Shown here piece after piece: positions 45,002 through 53,970 of a stretch of DNA of 64,000 bases. Within the stretch, counting starts at the first letter, position 1, and the number at the start of each line of letters is the position of its first letter. The notes under the pieces are model-generated. The model saw nothing but the letters and a program-made list of their open reading frames with translations, made no database searches and had not been told where the DNA came from. The position numbers and the translations under genes were made by a program. Origin of the DNA: Mesobacillus jeotgali (GTDB lineage Bacteria; Bacillota; Bacilli; Bacillales; Cytobacillaceae); NCBI RefSeq assembly GCF_014856545.2, contig NZ_CP109811.1, positions 2,474,001 through 2,538,000 on the forward strand, read 5' to 3'.

Positions 45002-45547
45002 TTGAAAAAGTCAAATCTGAATTATGAATATATACAAATATTTCAGAGCAAATTGGAGGAATTAGAAACCCAGTATTGGTTAGAAAACAATTTGTTTTCC
45101 TTTCAATGGTGGTTACTCTTAATAGTACTTATTCTTCCGTGGGTTATATGGTCTAGATTTGTTGAACGTAAAAGAAGGAAGGAAATACTTTTATTTGGTG
45201 CTTTATTGATTATATTAGTGGGACTATGAGATGAATTAGGTATTAGTCTTAATCTTTGGTCTTATCCGTATAAACTAACAAATTTAATTCCAAGATTAGC
45301 AGCAATAGATTATGGAATTATTATTGTTGCACATATGTTCATTTATCAATATTTTAGAGAGTGGAAATCCTTTATTATTGCCAATGTGATATTAGCAGCT
45401 ATTTTTACTTTTATCGCTGAGCCAATTACAGTTTGGTTAGGGATTTATAAATTAGATAATTGGAAATATATTTATTCATTTCCAATCTATATACTTAAAA
45501 CAGCATTAATAAAATGGATAGTCGATGTTCACTTAGAGAAACCATAA
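45002..45547 (+). pseudogene. CBO0543-family membrane protein, broken by in-frame TGA
   Basis: From TTG 45002 (after AAGGTG) the frame runs to TGA at 45227-45229 and then continues without shift to 45547. The second part (NLWSYPYKLTNLIPRLAAIDYGI...FIYQYFREWKSFIIANVI...FIAEPITVWLGIYKLDNWKYIYSFPIYI) is typical of CBO0543-family proteins, which are about 180 residues with five membrane segments. A single base change thus splits the gene. The function of the family is unknown. It stands next to a second broken relative at 44222. Confidence 0.6.
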
Positions 45548-45685
45548 AGTTTTTTATAAACTGTTTTCACTTGGTGATATATGTTTTAGAATACCTTATA
45601 CTTTATGGAACAATATTGTGATCAGTATTACTTAAACGAAATGGGTAGCTTTAGTTAAATAAGGCTTTGGTATTCCTAATAAAGA

Positions 45686-45717
45686 AACTCGCCAATTACT
45701 ATGGCGAGTTTTACTTT
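45686..45717 (+). terminator. Terminator after the second CBO0543-like gene
   Basis: AACTCGCC/GGCGAGTT stem followed by TTACTTTTTT. Confidence 0.82.
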
Positions 45718-46272
45718 TTTATATACCAATAACGATGCCAATACGACTGTCATTTCGGCACATATTTTTAGAAAAGCACCTCATAACGGAACCCTTTAGT
45801 TTTTTAAGCGGTCTCGCTTTTTTTGATTTCAATGCAGCAGGCAAGAAAAATGGTTAATGTAAATCTATAGTGCTTTAAGGTGATAACTGGTTTGTAGTCC
45901 AACCATTAATATCATTTGGCAAAACTCGACCAGCCAATTATATATTGGGCTTTTCTTTCAACGTTCCGGTAATGGGGAAAGAAGTTTAAACAAATCATTT
46001 AGATAAAAAAGAATAAATTCTACTAGATCTATACAATTAATATCTACTCCTTTCTCGAAATACTCATGCAGATGATAATCCGTGGATAGATACAAATGTG
46101 CAAAGAAGGATAGAGTGACGGCTAACAGGGAGGTTGATTAAGTCCCAGTAGCGGTCATCTTTTTATTATAAAAATTAAGTTATTCAGTTATTCCGAGAAC
46201 AGCCTGAATAGTGAGGACAATAAATACAATACATTCATTCTCCTATATTTGATGTTCTTTATAATTTTTTCA
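45718..46272. other. Long non-coding stretch
   Basis: No credible gene in about 550 bases. It holds at least two terminator-like hairpins: AAGCG/CGCTT with seven T (45806-45826) and TGAC.GCTA/TAGC.GTCA with T-run near 46115-46163. It may be remains of lost genes. Confidence 0.5.
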
Positions 46273-46351
46273 CTCTACATACTTTCTCCATGATTCGCTT
46301 TTATATTTAAAGCATAGAAACAAACATCATCACCAGAAAGGAGGGGCTAGC
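46273..46351 (+). promoter_or_regulatory. Promoter region of SHOCT cassette copy 1
   Basis: About 50 bases (around GCTTTTATATTTAAAGCATA and GAAACAAACA) are nearly repeated before copy 2 at 53318-53400, including a TATATTT that could be the -10. Such conservation outside coding sequence suggests a shared promoter or regulator site. Confidence 0.5.
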
Positions 46352-46576
46352 ATGATGGGACCTGGCTTTGCAGCAGCTGGCTGCGGACCGTTTGGCTTAC
46401 TTATTGGTTTGCTGTTGATTGGTCTCCTGATCTACTTCTTGAAGAGCAGGAAGAAATCAGATGGGTCGAACCTGCCTGATTCTAGTAAAGCAATGGAACA
46501 ATTGAAGATGCGGCTGGCACAAGGGGACATCACCCCGGAAGAGTACCAAAAGATGAGAGACATAGTTTCAAAATAA
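46352..46576 (+). CDS. SHOCT-domain small membrane protein, cassette gene a1
   Basis: A 74-residue protein with one membrane helix (about 10-31, Gly/Leu-rich), a short basic linker and a C-terminal SHOCT motif: MEQLKMRLAQGDITPEEYQKMRDIV. SHOCT is a short helical motif thought to aid oligomer formation. AAAGGAGGGG lies before the ATG. First gene of a six-gene run; a frameshifted copy lies at 53401. Confidence 0.8.
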   Translation: MMGPGFAAAGCGPFGLLIGLLLIGLLIYFLKSRKKSDGSNLPDSSKAMEQLKMRLAQGDITPEEYQKMRDIVSK

Positions 46577-46651
46577 CAGTTTTCGCTTCATACTTTCTAC
46601 AAATTTTTAAAAGAGAATGAAAGTATAAAGAAATGGAAAGGAGAGAAGGAA

Positions 46652-46900
46652 ATGATGATGGGACCTGGGTATGGTTACTTTGGAGGCTTCGGGATGGGAG
46701 GTGGATCCTTGATGATGATAATAGTTTTCCTGGCAGTCGGCTATCTGCTGTATCTGGCTTTCAACCAGAATAGAAGGAGTGAACAAACGCTTCCACTCCA
46801 GGCAGTGAACAATCAAGCAATTGACCTTGCCAAGGATAGGTTGGCAAGAGGAGAAATCACTGTCGAAGAATTCGAAAAAATGAAAGCAAACCTTTTGTAA
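46652..46900 (+). CDS. SHOCT-domain small membrane protein, cassette gene b1
   Basis: An 82-residue protein: Met/Gly-rich N-terminus (MMMGPGYGYFGGFGMGGGS), one membrane helix (about 19-38) and the SHOCT motif LAKDRLARGEITVEEFEKMKANLL. Its 5' leader, with AAAGGAGAGAAGG, is identical over more than 40 bases to that of the copy at 53701. The function is unknown; the Met-rich face outside the membrane would suit copper. Confidence 0.8.
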   Translation: MMMGPGYGYFGGFGMGGGSLMMIIVFLAVGYLLYLAFNQNRRSEQTLPLQAVNNQAIDLAKDRLARGEITVEEFEKMKANLL

Positions 46901-46948
46901 AAAGTTTTAAAAAACCTTATAAAAATAAAAAAAATAGGAGTGTTTAAT

Positions 46949-47383
46949 ATGATGAAAAAGACAATCATTACTGGAGCATTAGCAGCAGCCCTTATCGCTA
47001 CAGGAGGTACAGGATTGTATATGGCATCCGCGAAGGAAAATGCAGTTAATCCTGCTGATTTTATGAAGGAGCAGGGAATTGATTTCAAGAATATGGCTAA
47101 CATCATGGGTGAGGGCAACTTTGAAAATATGCAGGAGTTCATGGATGAACAGGGTGTAAATATCGATGAGATGAATCAAATGATGGAATCAGGAGATTTT
47201 GATGATATGCAAAAATTCATGGATGAGCAGAATGTCAACTTTGGACAAGTGAAGCCATATATGCAGGAAATGCATCCTGATTTGAGCACTAAAGACCTTG
47301 AGGATATGTATAAAGGGATGCATGGCACAGGTGGCGCATCTAACAGCCGGAATTTCCAGGGTATGGGGAACATGGGCTTATAA
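46949..47383 (+). CDS. Exported Met-rich repeat protein, cassette gene c1
   Basis: A 144-residue exported protein. The signal peptide (MMKKTIITGALAAALIATGGTG...ASA) is followed by four degenerate repeats of the form EQGxxxxxMxxMMExGxFxxMQxFMD, rich in Met, Glu and Asp, then a tail MYKGMHGTGGASNSRNFQGMG. Met-rich repeats outside the membrane could bind copper; I do not recognise a named family. ATG at 46949 follows GGAGTG; a GTG nine bases upstream lies in that site. Its paralogue is at 53971. Confidence 0.78.
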   Translation: MMKKTIITGALAAALIATGGTGLYMASAKENAVNPADFMKEQGIDFKNMANIMGEGNFENMQEFMDEQGVNIDEMNQMMESGDFDDMQKFMDEQNVNFGQVKPYMQEMHPDLSTKDLEDMYKGMHGTGGASNSRNFQGMGNMGL

Positions 47384-47390
47384 AATCTTA

Positions 47391-47416
47391 CCGAGGGCCG
47401 GTTTTTCGGCCCTTAA
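47391..47416 (+). other. Intercistronic hairpin in cassette copy 1
   Basis: AGGGCCG/CGGCCCT around TTTTT-rich loop, with only a weak T-tract. An equivalent stem (AGGCCGG/CCGGCCT, 54411-54430) sits at the same place in copy 2, so it is probably a conserved partial terminator or RNA-processing site. Confidence 0.6.
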
Positions 47417-47442
47417 TACCAAAATTCAGGAGGAATGGAACA

Positions 47443-47628
47443 ATGTTTACGCTATTGATCTTGGCAATAGGTTTTTACCTTTACAAAACAGGCGATTTAC
47501 AAAAACTCTTTAGGAAGATGGGTACTCACGTTCCAGATAATAACTCAGCCAGACAAATCATTGATTTGAGGTATGCTGCAGGCAAAATTACCGAAGAAGA
47601 ATACGTTAAACTGAAAAATATCATTTAA
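47443..47628 (+). CDS. SHOCT-domain small membrane protein, cassette gene d1
   Basis: A 61-residue protein: one short membrane helix at the very start (MFTLLILAIGFYLYKTGDL) and the SHOCT motif ARQIIDLRYAAGKITEEEYVKLKNII. CAGGAGG precedes the ATG. The paralogue at 54467 has the same length. Confidence 0.78.
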   Translation: MFTLLILAIGFYLYKTGDLQKLFRKMGTHVPDNNSARQIIDLRYAAGKITEEEYVKLKNII

Positions 47629-47647
47629 TATAAAGGAGTAATGACAA

Positions 47648-47932
47648 ATGATGAACGGTCACATGGGTTCTTTTATAAACGGATATGGATATAGCGGTCC
47701 ATCCGGCTTAACCCAGTTTGGAATGATGCCATACTTTAACTCGTCTACTTTAATTTTCCTAGTTCTAATTGCAATTGGAGTATATTTTCTGATGAAGAAC
47801 CAGTCTTTATCCAAGGCGAATTCAGGGAATATCCAATCAATAGAAGCAGAAGAAATGGCAAAGTTAAGATACGCAAGAGGAGAGATCACCTTAGAAGAAT
47901 TCCAGCAAATTTTAAAAACGATTAAATCGTAA
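47648..47932 (+). CDS. SHOCT-domain small membrane protein, cassette gene e1
   Basis: A 94-residue protein: Gly/Met/His N-terminus (MMNGHMGSFINGYGYSG), one membrane helix (about 33-48) and the SHOCT motif MAKLRYARGEITLEEFQQILKTI. AAAGGAG precedes the ATG; it is 20 bases behind gene d1. The paralogue at 54678 is closely similar. Confidence 0.78.
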   Translation: MMNGHMGSFINGYGYSGPSGLTQFGMMPYFNSSTLIFLVLIAIGVYFLMKNQSLSKANSGNIQSIEAEEMAKLRYARGEITLEEFQQILKTIKS

Positions 47933-47946
47933 TCGAGGTGAATGAA

Positions 47947-48180
47947 GTGATTACTCTTATATTAGCAGCCATAGTCTTCTATTATTTATTGAGGACAGGA
48001 GATCTGTTCAAACTGATCAAGATGACAAGGAAGCTGATTGTTGACCTTATGTACTCTTTCAAAAAGCAGAAGCAAGATTCATTACAAAAGGATGCTCCTT
48101 CCGAAGTTCTGAAAATGCGCTACGTCAAAGGCGAGATTTCTCACAGTGAATATGAAATGATTACAAAAAACCTATTCTAA
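47947..48180 (+). CDS. SHOCT-domain small membrane protein, cassette gene f1
   Basis: A 77-residue protein with an N-terminal membrane helix (about 1-17), a basic linker and the SHOCT motif VLKMRYVKGEISHSEYEMITKNLF. GTG at 47947 follows GAGGTG. It closes the first cassette, in front of a strong terminator. In the second cassette only a short remnant of this gene remains. Confidence 0.72.
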   Translation: MITLILAAIVFYYLLRTGDLFKLIKMTRKLIVDLMYSFKKQKQDSLQKDAPSEVLKMRYVKGEISHSEYEMITKNLF

Positions 48181-48210
48181 AAGAAAGCTGCCAAACGGCA
48201 GCTTTCTTTT
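48180..48210 (+). terminator. Terminator of SHOCT cassette copy 1
   Basis: AAGAAAGCTGCC/GGCAGCTTTCTT stem followed by T-rich bases; may also serve the minus-strand gene at 48232. Confidence 0.88.
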
Positions 48211-48231
48211 CATCAGTTTTCATGACTGTTT

Positions 48232-48597
48232 TTAGAAAAGCGAAACAAATCCCCAACCTGCTGTTGCAAACAGAGTGATGAGTCCTAGTGTCAGACCAAT
48301 CAGTCGCCGGTTTCCCTTTTTCTGTTGATTTAAATATTCTTTGTAATCGATTTCCCCGCGAGCAAACTTGAGTCCGATTTCATCTGGCTCAATTCGGTAC
48401 AGGTTACCACCCTTATCAGCCAATACGATTTTTGAAATCACTCCGTGGTTCTCAGCTGGAAAGGGTTGGCCTGCTTCAATGGCAAATCTGCCTTCCCCGA
48501 TCAATTCAATATGCAACGGGCGATATATTGTGAACTGAACGATTTGTTCCGCGATATGGTATGATATTTGGTCGATATTATGATGAGAAACACACAT
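48232..48597 (-). CDS. Unknown protein with SHOCT-like motif and C-terminal membrane tail
   Basis: A 121-residue protein of reversed order: a soluble N-terminal part (about 1-75), a SHOCT-like segment IGLKFARGEIDYKEYLNQQKK (about 78-97) and one C-terminal membrane helix (about 100-119). So it looks like a tail-anchored relative of the neighbouring cassette proteins. ATG at 48597 follows GAGGTG; a GTG nine bases upstream lies inside that site. No family name known to me. It converges on the cassette. Confidence 0.62.
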   Translation of the reverse strand: MCVSHHNIDQISYHIAEQIVQFTIYRPLHIELIGEGRFAIEAGQPFPAENHGVISKIVLADKGGNLYRIEPDEIGLKFARGEIDYKEYLNQQKKGNRRLIGLTLGLITLFATAGWGFVSLF

Positions 48598-48722
48598 TTT
48601 TTTCACCTCACTAAGATTATATTAAAAAAGTTCAAAAATGAAACTAAAAATCCTTATTCATTCTTTGTGCACAGTTTGCCAGTATAATGATCACTAATCC
48701 GTAATCAGAGAGGATGGTTTCA

Positions 48723-49346
48723 TTGAAACAGAAATTAAATGAGAAAATTAAAAAAAGATACAACCGAGTTTCAAAAATTTATGACAGAATGGATAAGATG
48801 ATTCGAGAAGATTGGAGAAGGGACCTACTGGCTGGCGCTTATGGTGATGTCCTGGAAGCAGGGGTAGGAACTGGGGCGAATCTATCTTCTTATTATCCAA
48901 TTAGAATTCAATCCTTGATTGGAGTGGATTTCAGCAGCGATATGTTAAAGTATGCAAGACAGAAAGCTTCACTACTTAATGCTCCTTATAAAATGGAACT
49001 AATAGAGGGAGACATCCAGGAACTGCCCTTTCCGGACAACAGCTTTGATACGATCGTATCTACCTGTGTGTTTTGCTCTGTACCAGACCCGGTTGTGGGT
49101 CTAGAAGAACTGAGAAGAGTTTGCAAACCGGACGGACAGATTCTCATGCTAGAGCATATGAGAAGCGAAAACCAGGCTGCAGGACTTGTAATGGATTTCC
49201 TGAATCCAGTAACAGTGGGAATGTGGGGAGCGAATATAAACCGGGATACAATGGCAAACATTAAATCAGCAGGATTGTCAGTTGTTGGCGAAGAAAGACT
49301 AATGGGGTCAATAATGAGAAGATTGTTGCTTTCTCCAAATAAATAG
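48723..49346 (+). CDS. Class I SAM-dependent methyltransferase
   Basis: A 207-residue Rossmann methyltransferase. Motif I is VLEAGVGTGANLSSYYP (about 40-56), followed by IGVDFSSDMLKYAR, GDIQELPFPDNSFDTIVS and LMLEHMRSE, the order seen in UbiE-like and Methyltransf_11 proteins. The substrate cannot be told. TTG at 48723 follows AGAGAGG; the ATG nine bases upstream overlaps the site. Single gene with its own terminator. Confidence 0.85.
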   Translation: MKQKLNEKIKKRYNRVSKIYDRMDKMIREDWRRDLLAGAYGDVLEAGVGTGANLSSYYPIRIQSLIGVDFSSDMLKYARQKASLLNAPYKMELIEGDIQELPFPDNSFDTIVSTCVFCSVPDPVVGLEELRRVCKPDGQILMLEHMRSENQAAGLVMDFLNPVTVGMWGANINRDTMANIKSAGLSVVGEERLMGSIMRRLLLSPNK

Positions 49347-49356
49347 ATTTATTTAA

Positions 49357-49391
49357 CAAAAAACGGTTCAAGAACAGAACCGTTTTTTTGT
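49357..49391 (+). terminator. Terminator of the methyltransferase gene
   Basis: AAAACGGTTC/GAACCGTTTT stem (loop AAGAACA) with seven T. Confidence 0.88.
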
Positions 49392-49598
49392 TTGGTGTTT
49401 ATAATTATTTTGACTTATTCCTGAATTAACTATTTGTGCTACGAAAGCAAAATTCTCCAGTAAATAGGATAGGCTATCTCTGCTCTAAGATAAGCATAGT
49501 CCAGAACATGACGGTAGAATTGACATTTCTGTGTCTGTCGAGGTTGTGTCTGAAGTATTATTCCTTTTAAAAGTGCATTAGTGTTTTACCATTGAGCT

Positions 49599-49883
49599 TT
49601 AATCAAATTTTCTTAAGGTGATTTTGTTGTTGGAGCTTACCTCCATTTCTAGGAAATTTTCCCCTTCCCAGTTTAGCAATTTACGTAGTTCACAAGGTAT
49701 CGTTAAGTTACTATTATTTAGTGTTGCCTGATTTAAGTATTTATCTTCGTGGTCTTTCTCAATAATAATAGTATCTTTTTCGTTATAAATATAAAGCAAT
49801 TGACCATCTTCAATTCCCAGCTCTTGTGTCACTTTCTTCGGTATGATGATTTGGCCATTATTATAAAGTTTCCTGATTAGCAT
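49599..49883 (-). CDS. AbrB/SpoVT-type DNA-binding protein with two swapped-hairpin units
   Basis: A 94-residue protein made of two AbrB-like halves: RKLYNNGQIIIPKKVTQELGIEDGQLLYIY (about 4-33) and LNNSNLTIPCELRKLLNWEGENFLEME (about 55-81). AbrB-like domains bind DNA as swapped-hairpin dimers, either as transition-state regulators or as antitoxins. No toxin gene is next to it. GGAGTG precedes the start. The target is unknown. Confidence 0.75.
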   Translation of the reverse strand: MLIRKLYNNGQIIIPKKVTQELGIEDGQLLYIYNEKDTIIIEKDHEDKYLNQATLNNSNLTIPCELRKLLNWEGENFLEMEVSSNNKITLRKFD

Positions 49884-50275
49884 GACTTCTCACTCCAATT
49901 AAGGATTTCCACTTTGTGTTTTTAACAAAGTTTTATTAACCTATGGTATCGAATAAATGAGTAGAAAGTATGCAGGGGTTGAGTATATAAAAAAACTCCG
50001 GAATGTATAGGAAAAGTTTAATCCAAGTTGAGATGAATGATTAAATATCCATAGTTATTGCACAAAGATCCTCTAACATGTAGGTGGTTACTTCTTAACC
50101 CCCTCGAAGAAACAGTCCGCATACAGCCGTTTCTTCATTTATAAACAGCTAGTCACTATTCTATCTTTCCAGCTAATGCCGAATAAGGGAAAATCAATGT
50201 TCTTTGTTCCCCTCCATACAAAATCCATAAATACAAGGTATGATGACAGAGAATGACATAGAAGAGGTGAAATAG
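49884..50275. other. Intergenic stretch before lgt
   Basis: No gene seen on either strand. A weak inverted repeat GAAGAAAC...GTTTCTTC (near 50106-50135) is the only clear structure. Confidence 0.5.
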
Positions 50276-51097
50276 ATGGGAAACTTTGAACCAATTAATC
50301 GAATAGCATTGGAATTAGGCCCTATCACTATTTATTGGTACGGCATAATTATCGGCTTTGGGATTTTCTTAGGATGGTTACTCGCTACAAAAGAAGCAAA
50401 AAGAAGAGGGTTGCACCAGGATGTCTTTTCAGATTTGCTTCTTTGGGCGATTCCAATTTCTCTCCTTAGTGCTCGGTTATATTACGTATTATTCAAACTA
50501 GATTACTATTTGGATAATCCAGGACAGATTCTAGCAATCTGGGAAGGCGGCATCGCCATCCATGGAGGATTGATCGGTGCGGTAGCAACATCGATAGTGT
50601 ACGCACGAAAAAAAGAAATTTCTTTCTGGCAGCTCGCTGACATAGCTGCTCCTAGCATTATTCTCGGGCAGGCCATTGGTCGATGGGGAAACTTCATGAA
50701 CCAGGAAGCGCATGGAACAGAGGTGACAAGAACCTTTCTTGAAGATTTAATGCTTCCAGACTGGATTATTAATCAGATGTATATAGATGGAGCGTATTAC
50801 CACCCAACCTTTTTGTATGAATCATTATGGAATCTTTCAGGTTTTTTTGTACTCCTTGCCATCAGAAAGTTGGGAGTCAAGCGGGGAGAAGTTTTCCTTT
50901 CTTATCTCATTTGGTATTCAGTAGGCAGGTTTTTTGTGGAGGGATTGAGGACAGACAGTCTAATGGTAACTGATGAACTAAGAATTGCACAGGTCATTTC
51001 CCTGGCTTTAATTGGTCTTTCTTTGTTCCTCATCTGGTATCGAAGGCAAAAGCGATTGGCAAACCGGTTTTACAAAGAAGGTATAAATGACAAATAA
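50276..51097 (+). CDS. lgt: Prolipoprotein diacylglyceryl transferase
   Basis: A 273-residue, seven-helix membrane enzyme that moves diacylglycerol from phosphatidylglycerol to the lipobox Cys of prolipoproteins. The family signature is present: [10 protein letters not shown] (about 96-105) and [17 protein letters not shown] (about 136-152), plus [13 protein letters not shown] and [16 protein letters not shown] precedes the ATG. It lies between SHOCT cassettes and oxidases; since the window has many lipoproteins, this copy may serve them in addition to the housekeeping one expected beside hprK elsewhere. Confidence 0.93.
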   Translation: MGNFEPINRIALELGPITIYWYGIIIGFGIFLGWLLATKEAKRRGLHQDVFSDLLLWAIPISLLSARLYYVLFKLDYYLDNPGQILAIWEGGIAIHGGLIGAVATSIVYARKKEISFWQLADIAAPSIILGQAIGRWGNFMNQEAHGTEVTRTFLEDLMLPDWIINQMYIDGAYYHPTFLYESLWNLSGFFVLLAIRKLGVKRGEVFLSYLIWYSVGRFFVEGLRTDSLMVTDELRIAQVISLALIGLSLFLIWYRRQKRLANRFYKEGINDK

Positions 51098-51108
51098 CTT
51101 TCCCATTT

Positions 51109-51142
51109 AACCTCGACCTTCTAAGAAGATCCGAGGTTTTGT
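51109..51142 (+). terminator. Terminator of lgt
   Basis: ACCTCG/CGAGGT with inner CTTCT/AGAAG, followed by TTTG. Confidence 0.7.
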
Positions 51143-51240
51143 ATATTGTTATTTATTCTTTTTATACTGTCAGCCTATAAAAAGGTAATTTACCAAGGGA
51201 ATGTAGACTTCCGTTCGATATCATTTCAAATTAGCTGAAT

Positions 51241-51492
51241 TCAATTCACTAACATTACTTTTTTAGCTTTGATTACTCGATATCCTAGTTGTTCCGCGAA
51301 CTTAACCATCAATTTATTATGATAATCCAGGGTCTCATCCTCTATTTGGACACTTCTCCAACTATCCTCCAAAAGAAATTCATCATTTAGCATAATCTCC
51401 AATTCCTCATGAATTGAACGACTTTTTATAATTTCTAGCTGCTCAAACCCACAGTTTTTAATTAAGGGAATCCATTCCATCTCAGTTGGCAA
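51241..51492 (-). pseudogene. Probable C-terminal fragment of a methyltransferase-like protein
   Basis: An 83-residue frame without a ribosome site. It begins MEWIPLIKNCGFEQLEIIKSR, which resembles the end of the methyltransferase Rossmann domain (...W..LL...GF), followed by an unfamiliar tail. The expected SAM-binding part is missing upstream. Gene remnant is the most likely reading, with low certainty. Confidence 0.35.
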
Positions 51493-51684
51493 TAATGAAC
51501 AGCCATAAAAACTTTTAATGATTAATTCATCGGTTTCATTTATATTGCTTACCTTGTTAATTTTGGGAAGCTTACGATTTTCCTACCCTCGATTTTAGGT
51601 TAGCGGGAGAATGGTCTCTTTACACAACATCTGAAAAAGCACAGTAACCCTTGAGATTAACTGCGCCTTATTCAAGACCGAATT

Positions 51685-53148
51685 TTATTCCACTTTAAAT
51701 TGGCCCATCATACCTGCATCTTCATGTTCAAGGATATGACAGTGGTACATGAAGATTCCAGGATACTTGAAAGTAGCAATCGCCCTGACCTTCTCCCCTG
51801 GATACACTAGGATAGTGTCCTTCCAGCCGAATTCATTTGCTGGAGGCTGTTTGCCGTCTCGGTCAAGAATTTGGAATTGTACTCCATGAGCATGGAATGG
51901 ATGGGCCATTCCCCCCATCATCCCAGTACTTTCATTGGAGATTTCCCAGATTTCTGTAGTATTTAAGGTTAAATATTCATCCATCCGGTCCATATCCATT
52001 TGTTTGCCATTTATATTGACATTGCTTCCCATTCCTTGGAAAATAAATTTTCTAGTTTTTACTACCTTTGATGAATCTATTCTTTCAATTATTGCAAGTT
52101 GGTTTGGTATATTAAAGTCTTTTTGTTTTTTACCAGTTACCATAAATTTCATGAATTCAGTACCTTGATTTGTTAGTTCGACCGTATCGCCATCTTTAAA
52201 CATTGAGAAATCCACTATGATTTCAGCTCTTTCCCCTGGGCTGAGCACTAGTTTTGTCATCTCAACAGGCTGTTCAAGCAACCCCCCATCGCTAGCTACT
52301 TGATAGAAGTTTTGGTTATTGCTAAAAAGCAATTCATAAATCCTGGCATTTGATCCGTTCAGCAAACGAAAGCGCATTTTGCCTCTTGGTACCTCAAGAT
52401 AAGGGTTAACAGCTCCGTTAACAAGAATTGTTCCTCCCTGAAGGCCCATCATAACGTCATGCATGCCCAGTCTATATTCAAACCTTCCATTTGCGTCCAG
52501 CTTCTTATCCTGGATCACAAGCGGAATGTCGTTGACGCCATACTCATTTGGGAGGTTCAGATTATCTGAAACATCATCATCTACATAAAACAAACCAGCG
52601 AGTCCTTTATAAACTTGCTCTCCAGTTTTATGGAGCAAGTGCGGATGAAACCATAATGTTGAAGCAGGCTGTGTGACCGTAAACTTTGGATTCCAGGTTT
52701 CTCCTGGCCTAATCCGTGAGTGAGGACCACCATCGTTTTCCCCGTCTACTTCAAGCCCGTGCCAGTGGACTGTTGTCTCTTCATTCAGGTTGTTTTTGAC
52801 TTTTATCGAAACCTCATCACCTTTTCTGACTCTAATGACAGGGCCGAGATAATTTCCATTGTAACCATAAGTGTCTGTTTCTTTCCCCTCGATAAATTCT
52901 GTTTTAGCTATTTGAGCTGAAAGCTGAAACTCAGCTTTACTTGGGATCGAACTCATATTTTTAAGGAGCGGAGGAACAGGTAAAGGAGTGCCGCCGCTGA
53001 ATGGAACTCCACTACTATCATTTCCATTCATCATTTCATTGTTATTAAAAATTTTATTTACTCCAACAGGAACAAGAGAAATAGCTGCTAATCCTGCGGC
53101 TCCCTTTAAGGAATAAGAGAGAAATTTTCTTCTATTGTATTTATCCAT
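51685..53148 (-). CDS. Multicopper oxidase, Tat-exported CueO/bilirubin-oxidase type
   Basis: A 487-residue three-domain oxidase. The N-terminus NRRKFLSYSLKGAAGLAAISL is a twin-arginine-like export signal. Copper-site motifs: VHWHGLEVDG, WFHPHLLHKTG, HPFHAHGVQFQIL and MYHCHILEHEDAGMMG, all complete. It probably oxidises Cu(I) or organic substrates outside the membrane. AAGGAGG precedes the ATG. It differs from the lipoprotein oxidase at 15509 in export route and lacks the Met/His-rich insert. It is divergent from SHOCT cassette copy 2, sharing the control region. Confidence 0.9.
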   Translation of the reverse strand: MDKYNRRKFLSYSLKGAAGLAAISLVPVGVNKIFNNNEMMNGNDSSGVPFSGGTPLPVPPLLKNMSSIPSKAEFQLSAQIAKTEFIEGKETDTYGYNGNYLGPVIRVRKGDEVSIKVKNNLNEETTVHWHGLEVDGENDGGPHSRIRPGETWNPKFTVTQPASTLWFHPHLLHKTGEQVYKGLAGLFYVDDDVSDNLNLPNEYGVNDIPLVIQDKKLDANGRFEYRLGMHDVMMGLQGGTILVNGAVNPYLEVPRGKMRFRLLNGSNARIYELLFSNNQNFYQVASDGGLLEQPVEMTKLVLSPGERAEIIVDFSMFKDGDTVELTNQGTEFMKFMVTGKKQKDFNIPNQLAIIERIDSSKVVKTRKFIFQGMGSNVNINGKQMDMDRMDEYLTLNTTEIWEISNESTGMMGGMAHPFHAHGVQFQILDRDGKQPPANEFGWKDTILVYPGEKVRAIATFKYPGIFMYHCHILEHEDAGMMGQFKVE

Positions 53149-53317
53149 TAAAGCTGTACCTCCTTATCAAATTCCACTGAATTTTAAATCGGTGGGGGGT
53201 ATTTTTGTATTTTAATATGAATATATGCAAAAAGTATGTAGAGTTAATTACTATGTATTCTGATAATTGATCACTCCGGTTTTTCGCAGGGTAACTGTGG
53301 TGAACTGCTTTTTTGTT

Positions 53318-53400
53318 TTCTACATATTTTCTACATGATTTGCTTTTATATTTTATGCATAGAAACAAACAACTCATCATGAAAGGAAGGAGGGATTCCG
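53318..53400 (+). promoter_or_regulatory. Promoter region of SHOCT cassette copy 2
   Basis: About 50 bases match those before copy 1 (46273-46351) with few differences, including GCTTTTATATTTT and GCATAGAAACAAACA. This marks the left border of the duplicated block as lying upstream of the first gene. Confidence 0.5.
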
Positions 53401-53626
53401 ATGTGGGGACCGGGTTTTGCATCTGCTGGCTGCGGACCGATTGTGGTTTATCGGTTTGCTGCTGGCTGGCTTCCTGAGCTACTTGCTGATGATAAACAAG
53501 AAGGGACCGGATCAGACAATTCGTTCTGATTCCAGTGAAGCGATGGAACAATTGAAAACGAGGCTTGCACAAGGGGAAATCACCCTGGAAGAGTACCAGA
53601 AAATGAAGGAAACACTCTTAAAATAA
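53401..53626 (+). pseudogene. SHOCT-domain gene a2, frameshifted copy of a1
   Basis: ATG at 53401 after AAGGAGGG begins MWGPGFASAGCGP, matching a1 (MMGPGFAAAGCGP). Compared with a1, two bases are missing shortly after the GGACCG codons (about 53436-53462), so the frame shifts. The rest is intact in another frame: GLLLAGFLSYLL...MEQLKTRLAQGEITLEEYQKMKETLL. The frame from the original start stops near 53529. Confidence 0.75.
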
Positions 53627-53700
53627 TCGCTTTACCTCCATACTTCTACATCTTTCTGATAGAGAATGAAAGTATAAAGAAATGGAAAGGAGAGAAGGAA

Positions 53701-53943
53701 ATGATGATGGGACCAGGTTACTTTGGAGGCTTTGGGATGGGAGGTGGATCACTGATGATGCTAGTTGTGTTCCTGGCAATCGGCTATCTATTATATCTTG
53801 CATTCAACCAGAACAGAGGAAACAGCCAAACGCTTAGCCGTCAGTCGATGAGCAGTGAAGCACTTGAGCTCGCCAAGGGCAAATTGGCCCGAGGTGAAAT
53901 CACTGTCGAGGAATTCGAACAAATTAAAACAAACTTACTATAA
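53701..53943 (+). CDS. SHOCT-domain small membrane protein, cassette gene b2
   Basis: An 80-residue paralogue of the protein at 46652 with the same Met/Gly-rich start, membrane helix and SHOCT motif (LAKGKLARGEITVEEFEQIKTNLL). Two residues shorter in the N-terminal Gly/Tyr part. The leader of over 40 bases is identical to that of b1, including AAAGGAGAGAAGG. Intact. Confidence 0.8.
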   Translation: MMMGPGYFGGFGMGGGSLMMLVVFLAIGYLLYLAFNQNRGNSQTLSRQSMSSEALELAKGKLARGEITVEEFEQIKTNLL

Positions 53944-53970
53944 AAACGTTAAATAAGGAGTGTTTTTACA

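Noticed and set aside
50081..50103. ATGTAGGTGGTTACTTCTTAA as a distant copy of the transposon-end motif
   Set aside because: Only the first eight bases match the inverted motif, and no further copies lie near it.
53141..53572. Minus-strand frame of 143 codons between the oxidase and the second cassette
   Set aside because: It overlaps the duplicated promoter and gene a2 and has no start site; low-complexity translation.
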